Shown: positions 35,707 to 44,609, counted from the first letter of the stretch. The stretch is 64,000 nucleotides of DNA from Nocardia altamirensis NBRC 108246 (GCF_001612685.1 NZ_BDAY01000016.1:62001-126000); one strand, 5' to 3'. Notes: generated from the letters alone by a model not told the origin. Numbers and translations are program-made.

Positions 35707-37436
35707 TTCGCAAGCTGTTTCGCATCGTCGACCCCGCCGACCGGCCGCGGTTCCTGCGCTGGATCGGGTTGATCGTGCTCTTCTCGGTCCTCCAGGGCAG
35801 CTGCGTGCTGCTCGTGGTCCCCGTGCTCCGCCCACTGTTGGCGGGCGACCGGGCCGCCGCGATGCCGTGGCTCGCCGCGCTCGCCCTCGGCACGGCCGCG
35901 ACCGGCGCGGTGTTCTATGTGCAGGCGGTGCAAGGTCAGGTGATCGCCGACGCGCTGCTGCTCGGCATGCATCACCGGGTCGGTGATCACCTGGCGCGGC
36001 TGCCGCTCGGCTGGTTCGGCGCCAACCGCATGGGCAGGCTGACGCACTCCATGTCGCAGGGGACGACGAACATCATCGCCGTGCCTGCCCATCTGATGCA
36101 GCCGGTGATCAGCGGTGCGCTGACACCGGCGGTAGTTGCCGTCGGCATGGTCGTTTTCGACCTGCGGTTGGGGGCGGCGCTGCTTGTCGCGGGCTTGCTG
36201 CTGCTTGTCACCCACAACTGGGCACAGTCCGCTATGGCACGCAGTTTCGGCGCCATCGATCACGCCTCGGTCGAAGCGGCGAGCCGAGTGGTGGAGTTCG
36301 CTCGAAATCAGCAGGTGCTCAGGGCATTCGGCCGTACGGGCGCGGACAACAAGCTGCTCGACGACGCCATCGTCGGACAGCGCCGCGCGTACGGCGAACT
36401 GAATCGCCGCGCGGTGTCCGCGCTGCTGGCGTTCTCTGTTGCCGTGCAGGCCGCGTTCGTCGCGCTGACCGCGGTGGGTGTGGTGCTGGCGCTGGGTGGT
36501 TCGCTGGATGCCGCCGAGCTGATCGCGTTGCTCGTGCTCGTCACCCGCTTCGTCGGTCCGCTGCTGGAGATCGTGGATCACGGTGCCGCACTGCGGATGG
36601 CGGCCGAGGACATCGATCGCATCGACGAGGTGCTCGCCGTCCGTCCGTTGCCGGAAGGCGCCGTGGAGCGGCCGAGCTCGCGTGGGTCGGTGCGCTTCGA
36701 GAACGTCAGCTTCGGATACGGCGACCGGACGGTGTTGCGCGACATCGGTTTCGAGGCACGCCCCGGCACGCTGACGGCGATCGTCGGACCCTCCGGGGCC
36801 GGGAAGACAACCATGCTGCGGCTGGTCGCGCGCTTCTGGGATGTCGACGCGGGCACCGTGTGGGTCGGCGGCACCGATGTGCGTGACCTGACCACGGAAG
36901 CGCTGATGAGCCAGCTGGCCATGGTGTTTCAAGACGTGTACCTGTTCGACGACACCATCGAGGCCAATATCCGTCTCGGCAGGCCGGACGCCACCGTCGA
37001 CGAGATCCGCGCGGCGGCAAGGCTGGCGCGGGTCGACGAGATCATCGACCGTTTGCCCGACGGTTGGAACACGCGGGTTGGTGAGGGCGGCGTCAGCTTG
37101 TCCGGTGGTGAGCGCCAACGGGTTTCGATCGCACGAGCGTTGATCAAGCAGGCCCCGGTCGTGCTGCTCGACGAGGCGACGGCGGCACTCGACCCGGACA
37201 ACGAGGCGGCGGTGGCCGCCGCGCTGCGCGCGCTGGCCGAGCAGTGCACTGTGCTTGTCGTCGCGCATCGGCTGCACACCGTCGCGTCGGCCGACCAGAT
37301 CCTGGTGCTCGACGAGGGTGGGATCGTGCAGCGCGGCACGCATGCCGAGCTGATCGACCAACCCGGTCGCTACCGTGACTTCTGGCGGGAACGAGAGCGG
37401 GCGAAGGGCTGGCGGGTGACCGCCGGAATGCGTTAG
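35703..37436 (+). CDS. ABC half-transporter, partner subunit (IrtB/YbtQ-like)
   Basis: 577 residues with the same layout: six membrane helices (about 15-300) and an ATPase with Walker A GPSGAGKTT, signature LSGGERQRVSIARA and Walker B VVLLDEATAALDPDNE. ATG 35703 overlaps the upstream stop. Together with the preceding subunit it forms an exporter-fold heterodimer. There is no periplasmic binding protein, siderophore synthase or reductase gene nearby, so the substrate is open. Confidence 0.92.
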   Translation: MIRKLFRIVDPADRPRFLRWIGLIVLFSVLQGSCVLLVVPVLRPLLAGDRAAAMPWLAALALGTAATGAVFYVQAVQGQVIADALLLGMHHRVGDHLARLPLGWFGANRMGRLTHSMSQGTTNIIAVPAHLMQPVISGALTPAVVAVGMVVFDLRLGAALLVAGLLLLVTHNWAQSAMARSFGAIDHASVEAASRVVEFARNQQVLRAFGRTGADNKLLDDAIVGQRRAYGELNRRAVSALLAFSVAVQAAFVALTAVGVVLALGGSLDAAELIALLVLVTRFVGPLLEIVDHGAALRMAAEDIDRIDEVLAVRPLPEGAVERPSSRGSVRFENVSFGYGDRTVLRDIGFEARPGTLTAIVGPSGAGKTTMLRLVARFWDVDAGTVWVGGTDVRDLTTEALMSQLAMVFQDVYLFDDTIEANIRLGRPDATVDEIRAAARLARVDEIIDRLPDGWNTRVGEGGVSLSGGERQRVSIARALIKQAPVVLLDEATAALDPDNEAAVAAALRALAEQCTVLVVAHRLHTVASADQILVLDEGGIVQRGTHAELIDQPGRYRDFWRERERAKGWRVTAGMR

Positions 37437-37440
37437 CAGC

Positions 37441-38442
37441 CTAGGCGGGAAGCTTGTCGGCGGCCTCGTTGCGGAGGGCGTACTGGACGACGGGGTCGCC
37501 GCGCAGCTTCCAGCCCGCACCGGTGAAGTAGCTCGCCGCGGTCTTGTCGCCGTCCACCAGATAGCGCAGCCAGGCGAGCGTGATGCCAGCCATCGGGTTG
37601 TGGGCGACGTCATCCCACGGTGTGAAATGGCTTGCGCCCCTGACGCATGCGATGAAGGCGGGGGCGTTGCGATTCAGTTCGAATTCGGTCCACCTCGGGA
37701 GGAAGTCCGGGACGATGAAGTCGGCGGAACCGGTGAGGTAGAGCGTGGGCACGTTGACCAGGAAGCTGGTGGAGTACGGCGACGATTCGGTGGGAACCGC
37801 GCCGATGATCCGGTACTCCGGATCGATCTGCTGGTAGACGTTCGGCGGGATACTCGCGCCGTCGATCGCGGCACCGCCACCACCGGAATGACCGCCGATG
37901 ACGGTGCGGCTCAGATCGAGCTTGTCGTGCAACACATTTCCCGGATCGTGGTTGGCCCGCGACAACGCCGTTGCGGCGGCGATCGGCATCTCGTAGAGCG
38001 AATTGACGAAGTCGTAGGGGATCGCAACCACGAAGCCGTGGCTCGCCCACAGGCGAGCGCTGGCGTCGTAGTTGCCCGGGTTGTTACTGAAGCCGGGGAT
38101 CCAGACGACCGCGGGCACCTTGCTCATCGACGCGATGTCTTTGGGGTAGTAGAAGTTCACGCCGACCGGTGACTCCAGGCCCGCAGGAAACGCGCGGGTG
38201 CACGGCATCGCCGAATGGTTGCCGAACAGGGGAGTGAAGGCGTTGTAGACGGCATACAGCGAATCGCACGGGTAGGTCGCGGCGGTGCTCGCCGTCTCGT
38301 GCGGCCCGGTGGGCGCGTACTGGCTGACCGGGACCGTGCCGGGGTTGTATGGCTCGGCGGACGCGGAGATGCCTGTTCCGGCAAGCGTCGCTGCTGCGGC
38401 GAGCACCGCGACGATGCCACGTCTGACGCTGAATCGAAGCAT
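37441..38442 (-). CDS. Secreted alpha/beta hydrolase, cutinase/polyesterase-lipase-like
   Basis: 333 residues. A signal peptide (about 1-29, ending GTGISASAEP) is followed by an alpha/beta hydrolase domain. The nucleophile elbow is GGHSGGGGA, the acid is probably Asp in TGSADFIVP, and the catalytic His is in RGASHFTPWD. The GHSGGG and GASHF motifs match the bacterial cutinase/PET-hydrolase and extracellular lipase group. The C-terminal part (about 290-333) is an added segment with AWLRYLVDGD. Its start is 375 bases from the divergent small secreted protein gene. Confidence 0.88.
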   Translation of the reverse strand: MLRFSVRRGIVAVLAAAATLAGTGISASAEPYNPGTVPVSQYAPTGPHETASTAATYPCDSLYAVYNAFTPLFGNHSAMPCTRAFPAGLESPVGVNFYYPKDIASMSKVPAVVWIPGFSNNPGNYDASARLWASHGFVVAIPYDFVNSLYEMPIAAATALSRANHDPGNVLHDKLDLSRTVIGGHSGGGGAAIDGASIPPNVYQQIDPEYRIIGAVPTESSPYSTSFLVNVPTLYLTGSADFIVPDFLPRWTEFELNRNAPAFIACVRGASHFTPWDDVAHNPMAGITLAWLRYLVDGDKTAASYFTGAGWKLRGDPVVQYALRNEAADKLPA

Positions 38443-38817
38443 GGTTCAACCTTCCCGGCAGGCGCTCTCGGTGATCGATGGTCGATCGATCGGACTGCAC
38501 GCTACTAGGACGTATGTCCAGCTGCTACTACTGCGCTCGTCTCCTTAAGTCCGGTCAAGCCAGGCTTAACGCGCGCTGTCCTATTCCGTGCCGAGGAAGG
38601 GGTTTCGGACCGGACAATTCCCGCACACGCAGGGCTCGGATAAATGGGCTCCTTTGTTATTAATTTCCGCGGCAGCAATAATCCTCTCACCTCGCCGGAA
38701 AAGTCATTCGGGTCAACGGAAGTGGTAGTCCTTTGGGATGACGACGCCGCCGTTCCGGATCCGTACTGTGGCCGCCGGGAGCGACTCAGCGCTCCGGAAT
38801 GAGAATGGACGGAAACA
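38443..38817. other. Intergenic region between two divergent secreted-protein genes
   Basis: No gene is supported. The region holds GGACGTATGTCC (38508-38519), a GGAC/GTCC palindrome 66 bases upstream of the hydrolase start, and an ATCGAT-rich stretch GATCGATGGTCGATCGATC near 38474. Both look like operator sites. A comparatively AT-rich segment around 38640-38680 may hold the promoter of the rightward gene. Confidence 0.4.
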
Positions 38818-39183
38818 ATGAAACTGCTCAAAGTTGCTGCTGCCGCTCTGTTTACCGCGCTGCTCATGGTCCTTGCAGTGCCAGGCACCGCAACGGCCGC
38901 CACCGATGTGGACGCGGTCGGCGGACGCGGGAAAATCGACGTGTCGGTGCAGTCGGACGAAAAGTTCTGGATCGGCCTCGTTTATCTCGATGGCAATGGC
39001 CAGAACTTTGTGCTCTCGCCGGGCGGCGAAGGTTCGGTCGGCCCTCGGGCGACAATCGAGGGGGTCGCGCCCGGCCGCCATCACCTCGTCGTCTATATCG
39101 CGATCAATGGGAATCCGGCCTACACGGCCCTCGATCGACAGATCGACGTGGCGCCGCAGGCAGGCTCGGGTTCCGGTAACTGA
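38818..39183 (+). CDS. Small secreted protein of unknown function
   Basis: 121 residues. Signal peptide residues 1-27 (ending GTATAATD) and a mature domain with alternating hydrophobic beta-type segments (KIDVSVQSDEKFWIGLVYLD, HHLVVYIAINGNPAYTALDR). There are no cysteines. GGACGGAAACA precedes the ATG. The composition is like small exported beta proteins of mycolic-acid bacteria; no family is recognised. Confidence 0.8.
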   Translation: MKLLKVAAAALFTALLMVLAVPGTATAATDVDAVGGRGKIDVSVQSDEKFWIGLVYLDGNGQNFVLSPGGEGSVGPRATIEGVAPGRHHLVVYIAINGNPAYTALDRQIDVAPQAGSGSGN

Positions 39184-39184
39184 G

Positions 39185-39769
39185 CTAGCGGGCCTCGCCC
39201 GGCAAGTGCGGGGCGAGCAGGGCGTCGAGGTGGGCGGCGACGCGGTCGAGTGGGCTCACCGAGCGGGCGGCGATGGACATGACCACCGCGCCTTCGACGG
39301 CGGCGACCGTCACAGTGGCCAGCGTCTCGGCGGCGGCCCGGTCGACGCCCGCGTCCGAGAGTAGTTCTGCGATAAGGGTTTCCCACTCGGCGAAGGACTC
39401 CGCCGCGATGCCAGGCGCGGCGGGCACGTCCGCGCCTGCCAGTGCTGCGGCGACAATCGGGCAGCCCGCGGTGAAGTCGCTGGCGATGAGAGTTTTGCGC
39501 CACATGCGCACGAAGGCGGCGAGGCGGGCGCTCGGTCCGCCCGCCGGTGCGGTCGCGGCGATGATCGCGGTCATGGCCTGGCCTGCGACGCGGGTGGATT
39601 CCTCGATCAGTTGTTGTTTGCCGCGCGGGAAGTTCTGGTAGATCGAGCGGCGCGCGGTGTTGCTGTAGGTCACCAGTTCGGTGATGCCGGTGCCCGCGAC
39701 GCCGCGGCGGCGCACCAGGTCGATGGTGCCCGCGATGAGCCGATCGCGTGGGGGAGTGCTGGATCTCAT
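39185..39769 (-). CDS. TetR family regulator
   Basis: 194 residues. Helix-turn-helix at about residues 10-55 (GVAGTGITELVTYSNTARRS, IYQNFPRGKQQLI). The C-terminal domain resembles the LmrA/YxaF-like TetR group, with ASDFTAGCPIVAAALAG. It is divergent from a flavin oxidoreductase, and the two identical palindromes between them are its probable operators. Confidence 0.93.
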   Translation of the reverse strand: MRSSTPPRDRLIAGTIDLVRRRGVAGTGITELVTYSNTARRSIYQNFPRGKQQLIEESTRVAGQAMTAIIAATAPAGGPSARLAAFVRMWRKTLIASDFTAGCPIVAAALAGADVPAAPGIAAESFAEWETLIAELLSDAGVDRAAAETLATVTVAAVEGAVVMSIAARSVSPLDRVAAHLDALLAPHLPGEAR

Positions 39770-39797
39770 CTGCTCACAACTCCTTCACGGCCCGCGA

Positions 39798-39892
39798 TAG
39801 AACGATCGTGCTATCGCGTCGATGTCTCGATGCTAGTCGCTGTTCGCCTCGTGGCGGCGGGACCCGGCCCTTGCGGTAGAACGATCGTGCTA
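39798..39892. promoter_or_regulatory. Twin operator sites between TetR and the Old Yellow Enzyme gene
   Basis: TAGAACGATCGTGCTA occurs twice, at 39798-39813 and 39877-39892, exactly identical and nearly palindromic (TAG.ACGATCGT.CTA). The first is 29 bases upstream of the TetR start, the second 85 bases upstream of the oxidoreductase start. This is the expected layout for a TetR protein that represses both its own gene and the enzyme. Confidence 0.8.
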
Positions 39893-39976
39893 CTACGCTC
39901 GCCTTAACGTTACGGGCTGTCACCAGTACCTTGGCGCGCGCCCACCGATCCTGAACAAGCACCGAAGGATTCCCTG

Positions 39977-41233
39977 ATGACCGCCACTGTGACGCTCTCC
40001 GACCGACTGCCCCTGCGGTGCGGCCTGGTGCTGCCCAACCGGATGATGAAATCCGCGCTCAGCGAAGGCCTCGCCGATGCCGGTCACGGCCCGGACGTGC
40101 GGCTCGAGCGGCTCTACACCCGGTGGGGCGCAGGCGGATACGGCCTGGTGGTCACCGGCAACGTGATGGTCGATCGGGACCACCTCGGCGAGCCGGGCAA
40201 CGTGGTGATCGACGACGATCGCGACATGGATGCGGTGACCCGCTGGGCCAAGGCCACCAAGGACGGTGGGGTGCCGATCTGGATGCAGATCAATCATCCA
40301 GGCCGCCAAGCCAATCCGCTGGCGACCCGGCACCGGCCGGTGGCGCCGTCGGCGGTGGCCCCGAAGATTCCCGGCATGCCGACCCCGCGTGCGCTCACCG
40401 ACGCCGAGATCGAAGCGATCATCGATCGGTTCGCCGCGACCGCGGGCGTCGCCGAAGCCGCCGGTTTCGACGGCGTGCAGATTCACGGCGCGCACGGCTA
40501 TTTGGTGTCGCAGTTCCTCTCGCCGTCGGCGAATCAACGCACCGACCGGTGGGGTGGTGATCCGCAACGGCGCATGCGTTTCGTGCTCGAGATCGTGCGC
40601 CGCATTCGGGCAACGGTCGCACCGAGTTTCGCGCTCGGCATCAAACTCAACTCGGCCGATTTCCAGCGCGGCGGTTTCAGCGAGGACGAATCACGGAATG
40701 TGGTCGGGCAACTCGCCGACGAAGCCATCGACCTGATCGAAATCAGCGGCGGCAGTTATGAATCCCCGGCGATGATGGGGCGCGACGGCCGCTCGGCCAG
40801 TACTCGCGCGCGCGAGGCGTACTTTCTCGACTATGCGCAGACGGTGCGGGCGGTCGCCGGTGCGGTGCCGTTGGCGGTGACCGGCGGCTTCCGCACTGTC
40901 ACCGCGATGGCCGATGCGGTCGGCTCCGGCGCCTGCGATCTGGTCGGCATCGGCAGGCCGACCTGCACCATTCCCGATGCCGCCGCATCGGTGCTCGGCA
41001 CCGAGACCGATCGGCTTGCCGCGGTGTCCATCACCGCAGGCCTGCGTGGACCGCTGGCGAAGATGTCCTTCGCCCGGTCCTTCGACGGGGCGCTGGATCT
41101 GCAATGGCACACCGATCAGCTGCATCGGCTCGGGGCGGGCCTCGATCCCGATCCGCAGCGGCCGTGGTGGAAGACGATGGTGACGATGCTGCAGCGTAAC
41201 GGGCTCGACGCGTTTCGGAGCAAACGGAGCTGA
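39977..41233 (+). CDS. NADH:flavin oxidoreductase, Old Yellow Enzyme family
   Basis: 418 residues, FMN-binding TIM barrel. LPNRMMKSALSEGLAD near the N-terminus, DGVQIHGAHGYLVSQFLSP (His pair that binds the substrate) and NQRTDRWGGDPQRRMRF are strong signatures. AVTGGFRTVTAM and LVGIGRPT are the FMN phosphate-binding end. There is no added FeS/FAD domain. Members reduce activated alkenes or other electrophiles, so a detoxification role with TetR sensing of the substrate is likely but inferred. Confidence 0.93.
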   Translation: MTATVTLSDRLPLRCGLVLPNRMMKSALSEGLADAGHGPDVRLERLYTRWGAGGYGLVVTGNVMVDRDHLGEPGNVVIDDDRDMDAVTRWAKATKDGGVPIWMQINHPGRQANPLATRHRPVAPSAVAPKIPGMPTPRALTDAEIEAIIDRFAATAGVAEAAGFDGVQIHGAHGYLVSQFLSPSANQRTDRWGGDPQRRMRFVLEIVRRIRATVAPSFALGIKLNSADFQRGGFSEDESRNVVGQLADEAIDLIEISGGSYESPAMMGRDGRSASTRAREAYFLDYAQTVRAVAGAVPLAVTGGFRTVTAMADAVGSGACDLVGIGRPTCTIPDAAASVLGTETDRLAAVSITAGLRGPLAKMSFARSFDGALDLQWHTDQLHRLGAGLDPDPQRPWWKTMVTMLQRNGLDAFRSKRS

Positions 41234-41301
41234 CGTTAATCCGCTTTAAGTACAGCTGAAGTCGTTTGGCTGGAATGTCTTGGATGACCGGTTCTATTTA
41301 C

Positions 41302-41354
41302 AAACAATATGACGGTTGTTTCGACAATCTTCCGAAAGAGTTGTAGTAACAACT
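41302..41354 (+). promoter_or_regulatory. Two AT-rich inverted repeats upstream of the MBL-fold gene
   Basis: AAACAA/TTGTTT (41302-41307 with 41316-41321) and AGTTGT/ACAACT (41339-41344 with 41349-41354) are perfect 6-bp inverted repeats 125-180 bases upstream of the metallo-beta-lactamase-fold gene, in an AT-rich stretch. They are possible regulator sites. Confidence 0.4.
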
Positions 41355-41478
41355 GGCATCGCTTACCGTGTCGATGTCGCGGGGATGCCGGATTTTCGTC
41401 TGCGGACGTCGGCGTATCGCACAACAACTCCATACCGATCGAAGCTGCGGGGGCTACGAAGAATTACCGAGAGAACTG

Positions 41479-42234
41479 ATGACCGTCTACGCCTTGAACA
41501 CCGCGACCCTGCGCCCGCACGTCGTCTCCGCGGCACCCACCCAATGCCTCCTCGTCGAACGCGACACCGGACTGCTCGCCGTCGATGCCGGACTCAGCCG
41601 TGCACACCTGCGCGATCCGAGCGCCCTCAGCTTCGAGCAGTTCTTCATCCGCCGCCCGCACGATCCAAGCTTGGCTCTGGTCAACCAGATTCGTGCACTC
41701 GGCTACCGCCCCGAGGATCTCACCGACATCGTCCTGACTCACCTGCACAGCGAACATGCCAGCGGCATCATGGATTTCCCGCACGCCACGGTGCACGTCT
41801 CCCGCACCGAACACGACGTCGCGATGAACGGCTCGCTGCGCTCCCGCATGGCCTACCGGCCGACTATCTGGGCGCACCACCCGAATTGGCGTCTGCACGC
41901 CGGCACCGACATCTGGAAAGACATCCCCGGCGTCAGCGCCATCGACCACGACATCTACCTGGTCCCGCTCCCCGGCCACACGCTCGGCCATTGCGGTGTC
42001 GCCGTCCGAGTTTCGGATACCTGGATCCTGCACGCGGGCGACGCCACCTACCTCGACCCCGCCGACCAGTCCTCGTCCCTCGCCTTGCTCCTACGCCAAT
42101 ACCAATGGCTCTCAACAGCTTCCCGCGCCCAATCGCGCACCACCCACCAACTCCTGCGCGACCTCTCCACCAACCCGGACGTCCGCATCCTCTGCTCCCA
42201 CCACCCAGCCCCAGACCTCTCGATAATCCACTGA
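41479..42234 (+). CDS. Metallo-beta-lactamase-fold hydrolase with altered zinc motif
   Basis: 251 residues in the lactonase-like branch of the fold (N-acyl-homoserine-lactonase-type layout). The first metal motif reads THLHSEHASG, so the usual HxHxDH is HxHxEH. Later ligands are kept: HTLGHCG, HAGDATY and LCSHHP. The Asp-to-Glu change may alter the metal site or activity. ATG 41479 follows GAGAGAAC. No quorum-sensing genes are nearby; the substrate is unknown. Confidence 0.85.
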   Translation: MTVYALNTATLRPHVVSAAPTQCLLVERDTGLLAVDAGLSRAHLRDPSALSFEQFFIRRPHDPSLALVNQIRALGYRPEDLTDIVLTHLHSEHASGIMDFPHATVHVSRTEHDVAMNGSLRSRMAYRPTIWAHHPNWRLHAGTDIWKDIPGVSAIDHDIYLVPLPGHTLGHCGVAVRVSDTWILHAGDATYLDPADQSSSLALLLRQYQWLSTASRAQSRTTHQLLRDLSTNPDVRILCSHHPAPDLSIIH

Positions 42235-42277
42235 CCAAACCACGCGAGGCCCAGGCCACCAGAGGCCAGGTGCGGGA

Positions 42278-42691
42278 CTAGCCGCGGTTTTTGGCGGGGC
42301 GGTTGGTGGCGGCGCGGCGTTCGGCTTCTTTGGTTTGGATGCGTTCGGTTTCCTTGCGGACCTCGGCGTAGTTGGCGCGTTCGCGGATGAGCCATTCCGG
42401 GGGGTCGGCGAGGAGGGCGGTGATTTCGTCGGCGGTGAGGGCGTCGGAGACTTCGGCGCGGGCCAGGCCGCTGTGGGAGACGCCGAGTTTGCGGGCGGTG
42501 ACGTCGCGCGGGAACGGGCCGGTGCGGCGGAGTTCGGTCAGCCATTCCGGCGGGTCGGCGCGCAATGCCTCGAGGTCGGCGCGGGAAAGCGGGGAGTTCC
42601 GGAAGGTCTCGGGGGCAGCGGGAAGATAGATGCCGAGCTTGTTGGCTGCGGTCAACGGCTTCATCATCTGCGGGTTCTGGTCCGGGCTCAC
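42278..42691 (-). CDS. DUF5997-like protein
   Basis: 137 residues, hydrophilic, with KPLTAANKLGIYLPAAPETF near the N-terminus and two internal copies of a DPPEWL motif (ADPPEWLTELRRTGPFPRDV and ADPPEWLIRERANYAEV), indicating a duplicated small domain. The C-terminus is basic. A divergent LysR gene sits next to DUF5997 genes in many actinobacteria, which supports the family call. Function unknown. Confidence 0.75.
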   Translation of the reverse strand: MSPDQNPQMMKPLTAANKLGIYLPAAPETFRNSPLSRADLEALRADPPEWLTELRRTGPFPRDVTARKLGVSHSGLARAEVSDALTADEITALLADPPEWLIRERANYAEVRKETERIQTKEAERRAATNRPAKNRG

Positions 42692-42776
42692 CGAGGTAGC
42701 TTATCGGACGCTGGCCGACCGATTTCGCCGCTGGCTGCGGGTCGCCGCCGATCGGGTGCCGATTAGTCTTTCTGGC

Positions 42777-43694
42777 ATGAGCCGGTTGGAGTCCATCGAC
42801 GTCGTGCGGCTGCGCTGGTTCGTCGCAGTGGCCGAGGAACTGCATTTCGCCAGGGCCGCGAAGGGTTTGAACATCGCCAGGCAGCGGTTGAGCCAGACGG
42901 TGATCGAATTGGAGAACGAACTCGGCACGAAGCTGTTCGTGCCCGGTGCGCAACCGACCCAGTTGACCGACGACGGCCGCGAATTGCTGGACGAGGCACG
43001 GGAACTCATCGCACGCGCGGCGGCGGTCGAGGCGCGGCCGGAGCCCTCGGCCGAGCCGGGACTGCGGGTGGGTTTCGTACCAGGCGTCACGGTGTCGAAG
43101 TGGACCAGGATCTGGGCTGAACGGTTCCCCGATATCCCGCTAGAGGTGGTCGGCGTGCCGATGGCGGAGCAGGAAACCGCGGTCCGCGCGGGCCTGGTCG
43201 ATCTGTGCTTCGTCCGCCTGCCGGTCGATCGGGACGGCATGAGCGCGATCCCGCTCTATCGCGAACTGCCAGTCGTCGTGGTGCCCAAGGATCATCCGAT
43301 TTCGGTGTTCGAGCAGGTGAGCATGGCGGACCTGGCCGAGGAACGGATGCAGGACGCCAGCGACATCGACACGGTCGCGGGTGCGATCGAATTGGTGGCC
43401 GCCGGGGTAGGGGTCGCGGTTGTCCCGCATTCGATCGCGCGCTTGCACGCCCGCCGCGACCTGGTCTACCGCACCGTCACCGACACGGCCGACACCGAGA
43501 TCGCCTTGGCCTGGCTGGTGGCCAACACCACCGATCTGGTGGAGGAGTTCGTCGGCGTCGTCCGCGGTCGTTCCGCGCAAAGCTCCCGCTCGCCGCGCGC
43601 GAAAACCCCTCAGCCGCAACAGAAGACCCCGCCCAAGCGCACTCCTCGCCGCCCGGCTCCGGCCAAGAAGCCCGCGAAGCGTCGCGGGCGTTAG
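42777..43694 (+). CDS. LysR family regulator
   Basis: 305 residues. The N-terminal helix-turn-helix is at about 10-65 (RLRWFVAVAEELHFARAAKG, LSQTVIELENELGTKLFVPG). The periplasmic-binding-like domain covers about 85-265, with LRVGFVPGVTVSKWTRIWAE. A C-terminal Lys/Pro/Arg-rich tail of about 45 residues (KTPPKRTPRRPAPAKKPAKR) is unusual for LysR and resembles nucleoid-protein tails. ATG 42777 is chosen; the frame stays open to 42630. It is divergent from the DUF5997 gene. Confidence 0.9.
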   Translation: MSRLESIDVVRLRWFVAVAEELHFARAAKGLNIARQRLSQTVIELENELGTKLFVPGAQPTQLTDDGRELLDEARELIARAAAVEARPEPSAEPGLRVGFVPGVTVSKWTRIWAERFPDIPLEVVGVPMAEQETAVRAGLVDLCFVRLPVDRDGMSAIPLYRELPVVVVPKDHPISVFEQVSMADLAEERMQDASDIDTVAGAIELVAAGVGVAVVPHSIARLHARRDLVYRTVTDTADTEIALAWLVANTTDLVEEFVGVVRGRSAQSSRSPRAKTPQPQQKTPPKRTPRRPAPAKKPAKRRGR

Positions 43695-43699
43695 CCGAC

Positions 43700-43725
43700 G
43701 AGCGGGACCCGATCGAGTCCCGCTC
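43700..43725. terminator. Bidirectional hairpin after the LysR gene
   Basis: GAGCGGGAC (43700-43708) pairs perfectly with GTCCCGCTC (43717-43725) across an 8-base loop, extendable by four pairs with one mismatch. It lies between the convergent LysR gene and the small secreted protein; there is no T-tract. Confidence 0.65.
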
Positions 43726-43737
43726 GGCGGCGGTCGG

Positions 43738-44049
43738 TCAGCTGCCGCAGACGGCGTTGAACGCGTCGGTGGCGGCGGTCATGTCGGCATTGTCGTCGAT
43801 CAGCGCCTGCGCGTACGCGTCGATGGCCGCCTTTTCGGCGCCGACGGCAGGGAGCCCCGACAGCCGAGACGACAGCGAGTGCAGCGTGTCCGCGCTCATC
43901 CCGTCGGGCGACGTGTCGATGGCCGCGTTGATCCAGTCGATGGCGGTGTCACATGCCGGGGACTTGGCCTGCGCGGTGCCCACGGGCACGAAGACCAGCG
44001 AACCGACAGCGGCAGCGGTCAGCAGAGCGGCAGAAAAGATCTTGTACAA
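43738..44049 (-). CDS. Small exported hemophore-like protein
   Basis: 103 residues from a TTG start with GAGGG upstream. Signal peptide 1-28 (ending VPVGTAQAKS). The mature 75 residues are helical with one cysteine near each end (SPACDTAI and FNAVCGS), a pattern like the small haem-binding hemophore-related proteins of mycolic-acid bacteria. Sequence support for haem binding is weak, so the name is tentative. Confidence 0.65.
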   Translation of the reverse strand: MYKIFSAALLTAAAVGSLVFVPVGTAQAKSPACDTAIDWINAAIDTSPDGMSADTLHSLSSRLSGLPAVGAEKAAIDAYAQALIDDNADMTAATDAFNAVCGS

Positions 44050-44154
44050 CGGTCCCTCACGGTGTCAGCAGGAAGGCCCGCGACCACAAGTCGCAGACCC
44101 GAACCGAACACCATAACCAAACCGGACGAACGCCGCCAAACCGACGGCCCGCGA

Positions 44155-44424
44155 CTAGCGCGGCTTGCGACGCAGGAACGAGTCCCGCACCAGGATGCCG
44201 ACGATGGCGAGGGCGAAGCCGATCAGGAAGATGTCCTCGACATGGCCCTTGTGGTTACCGATGACCATCAGCACCAGAATCAGCGCGACGATCCAGCCGG
44301 ACGCACGGAACGTGCGCGGCGATTCACCGCTCCAACCCCACGCGGCGGAGGGAACCTCGGCGGTGTCCACGTGAGTGACGATGCCGCGCTCGGTGCTGGC
44401 GGGTTCGAGTTCCGTGGCGGCCAC
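44155..44424 (-). CDS. DUF2631 small membrane protein
   Basis: 89 residues with two membrane helices (SGWIVALILVLMVIG and DIFLIGFALAIVGILV) and a short WGWSGESPRTFRASGW motif, fitting DUF2631. It lies immediately upstream of the divergent dxr gene, the same neighbourhood as in mycobacteria. Function unknown. Confidence 0.85.
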   Translation of the reverse strand: MAATELEPASTERGIVTHVDTAEVPSAAWGWSGESPRTFRASGWIVALILVLMVIGNHKGHVEDIFLIGFALAIVGILVRDSFLRRKPR

Positions 44425-44609
44425 GATCGCTCCTTAGCTGGTTCGGGTACCGCGGGTTCCGGTACGCACACGAGGGACTACTGCCCGTAATCGTGACATA
44501 CGACGGTGCGTCGTTGTAAGTCGGCCACGCCGGTTGGTGCACGGCAGCGGGCGGCATCGGCGAGGCGGGTAAGCACGGTGCGTACTTTTGTGTGCGCCAC
44601 AATGAACCG

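Noticed and set aside
35307..37613. 768-codon minus-strand frame opposite the ABC genes
   Set aside because: It is the shadow of the ABC half-transporters, which have all expected motifs.
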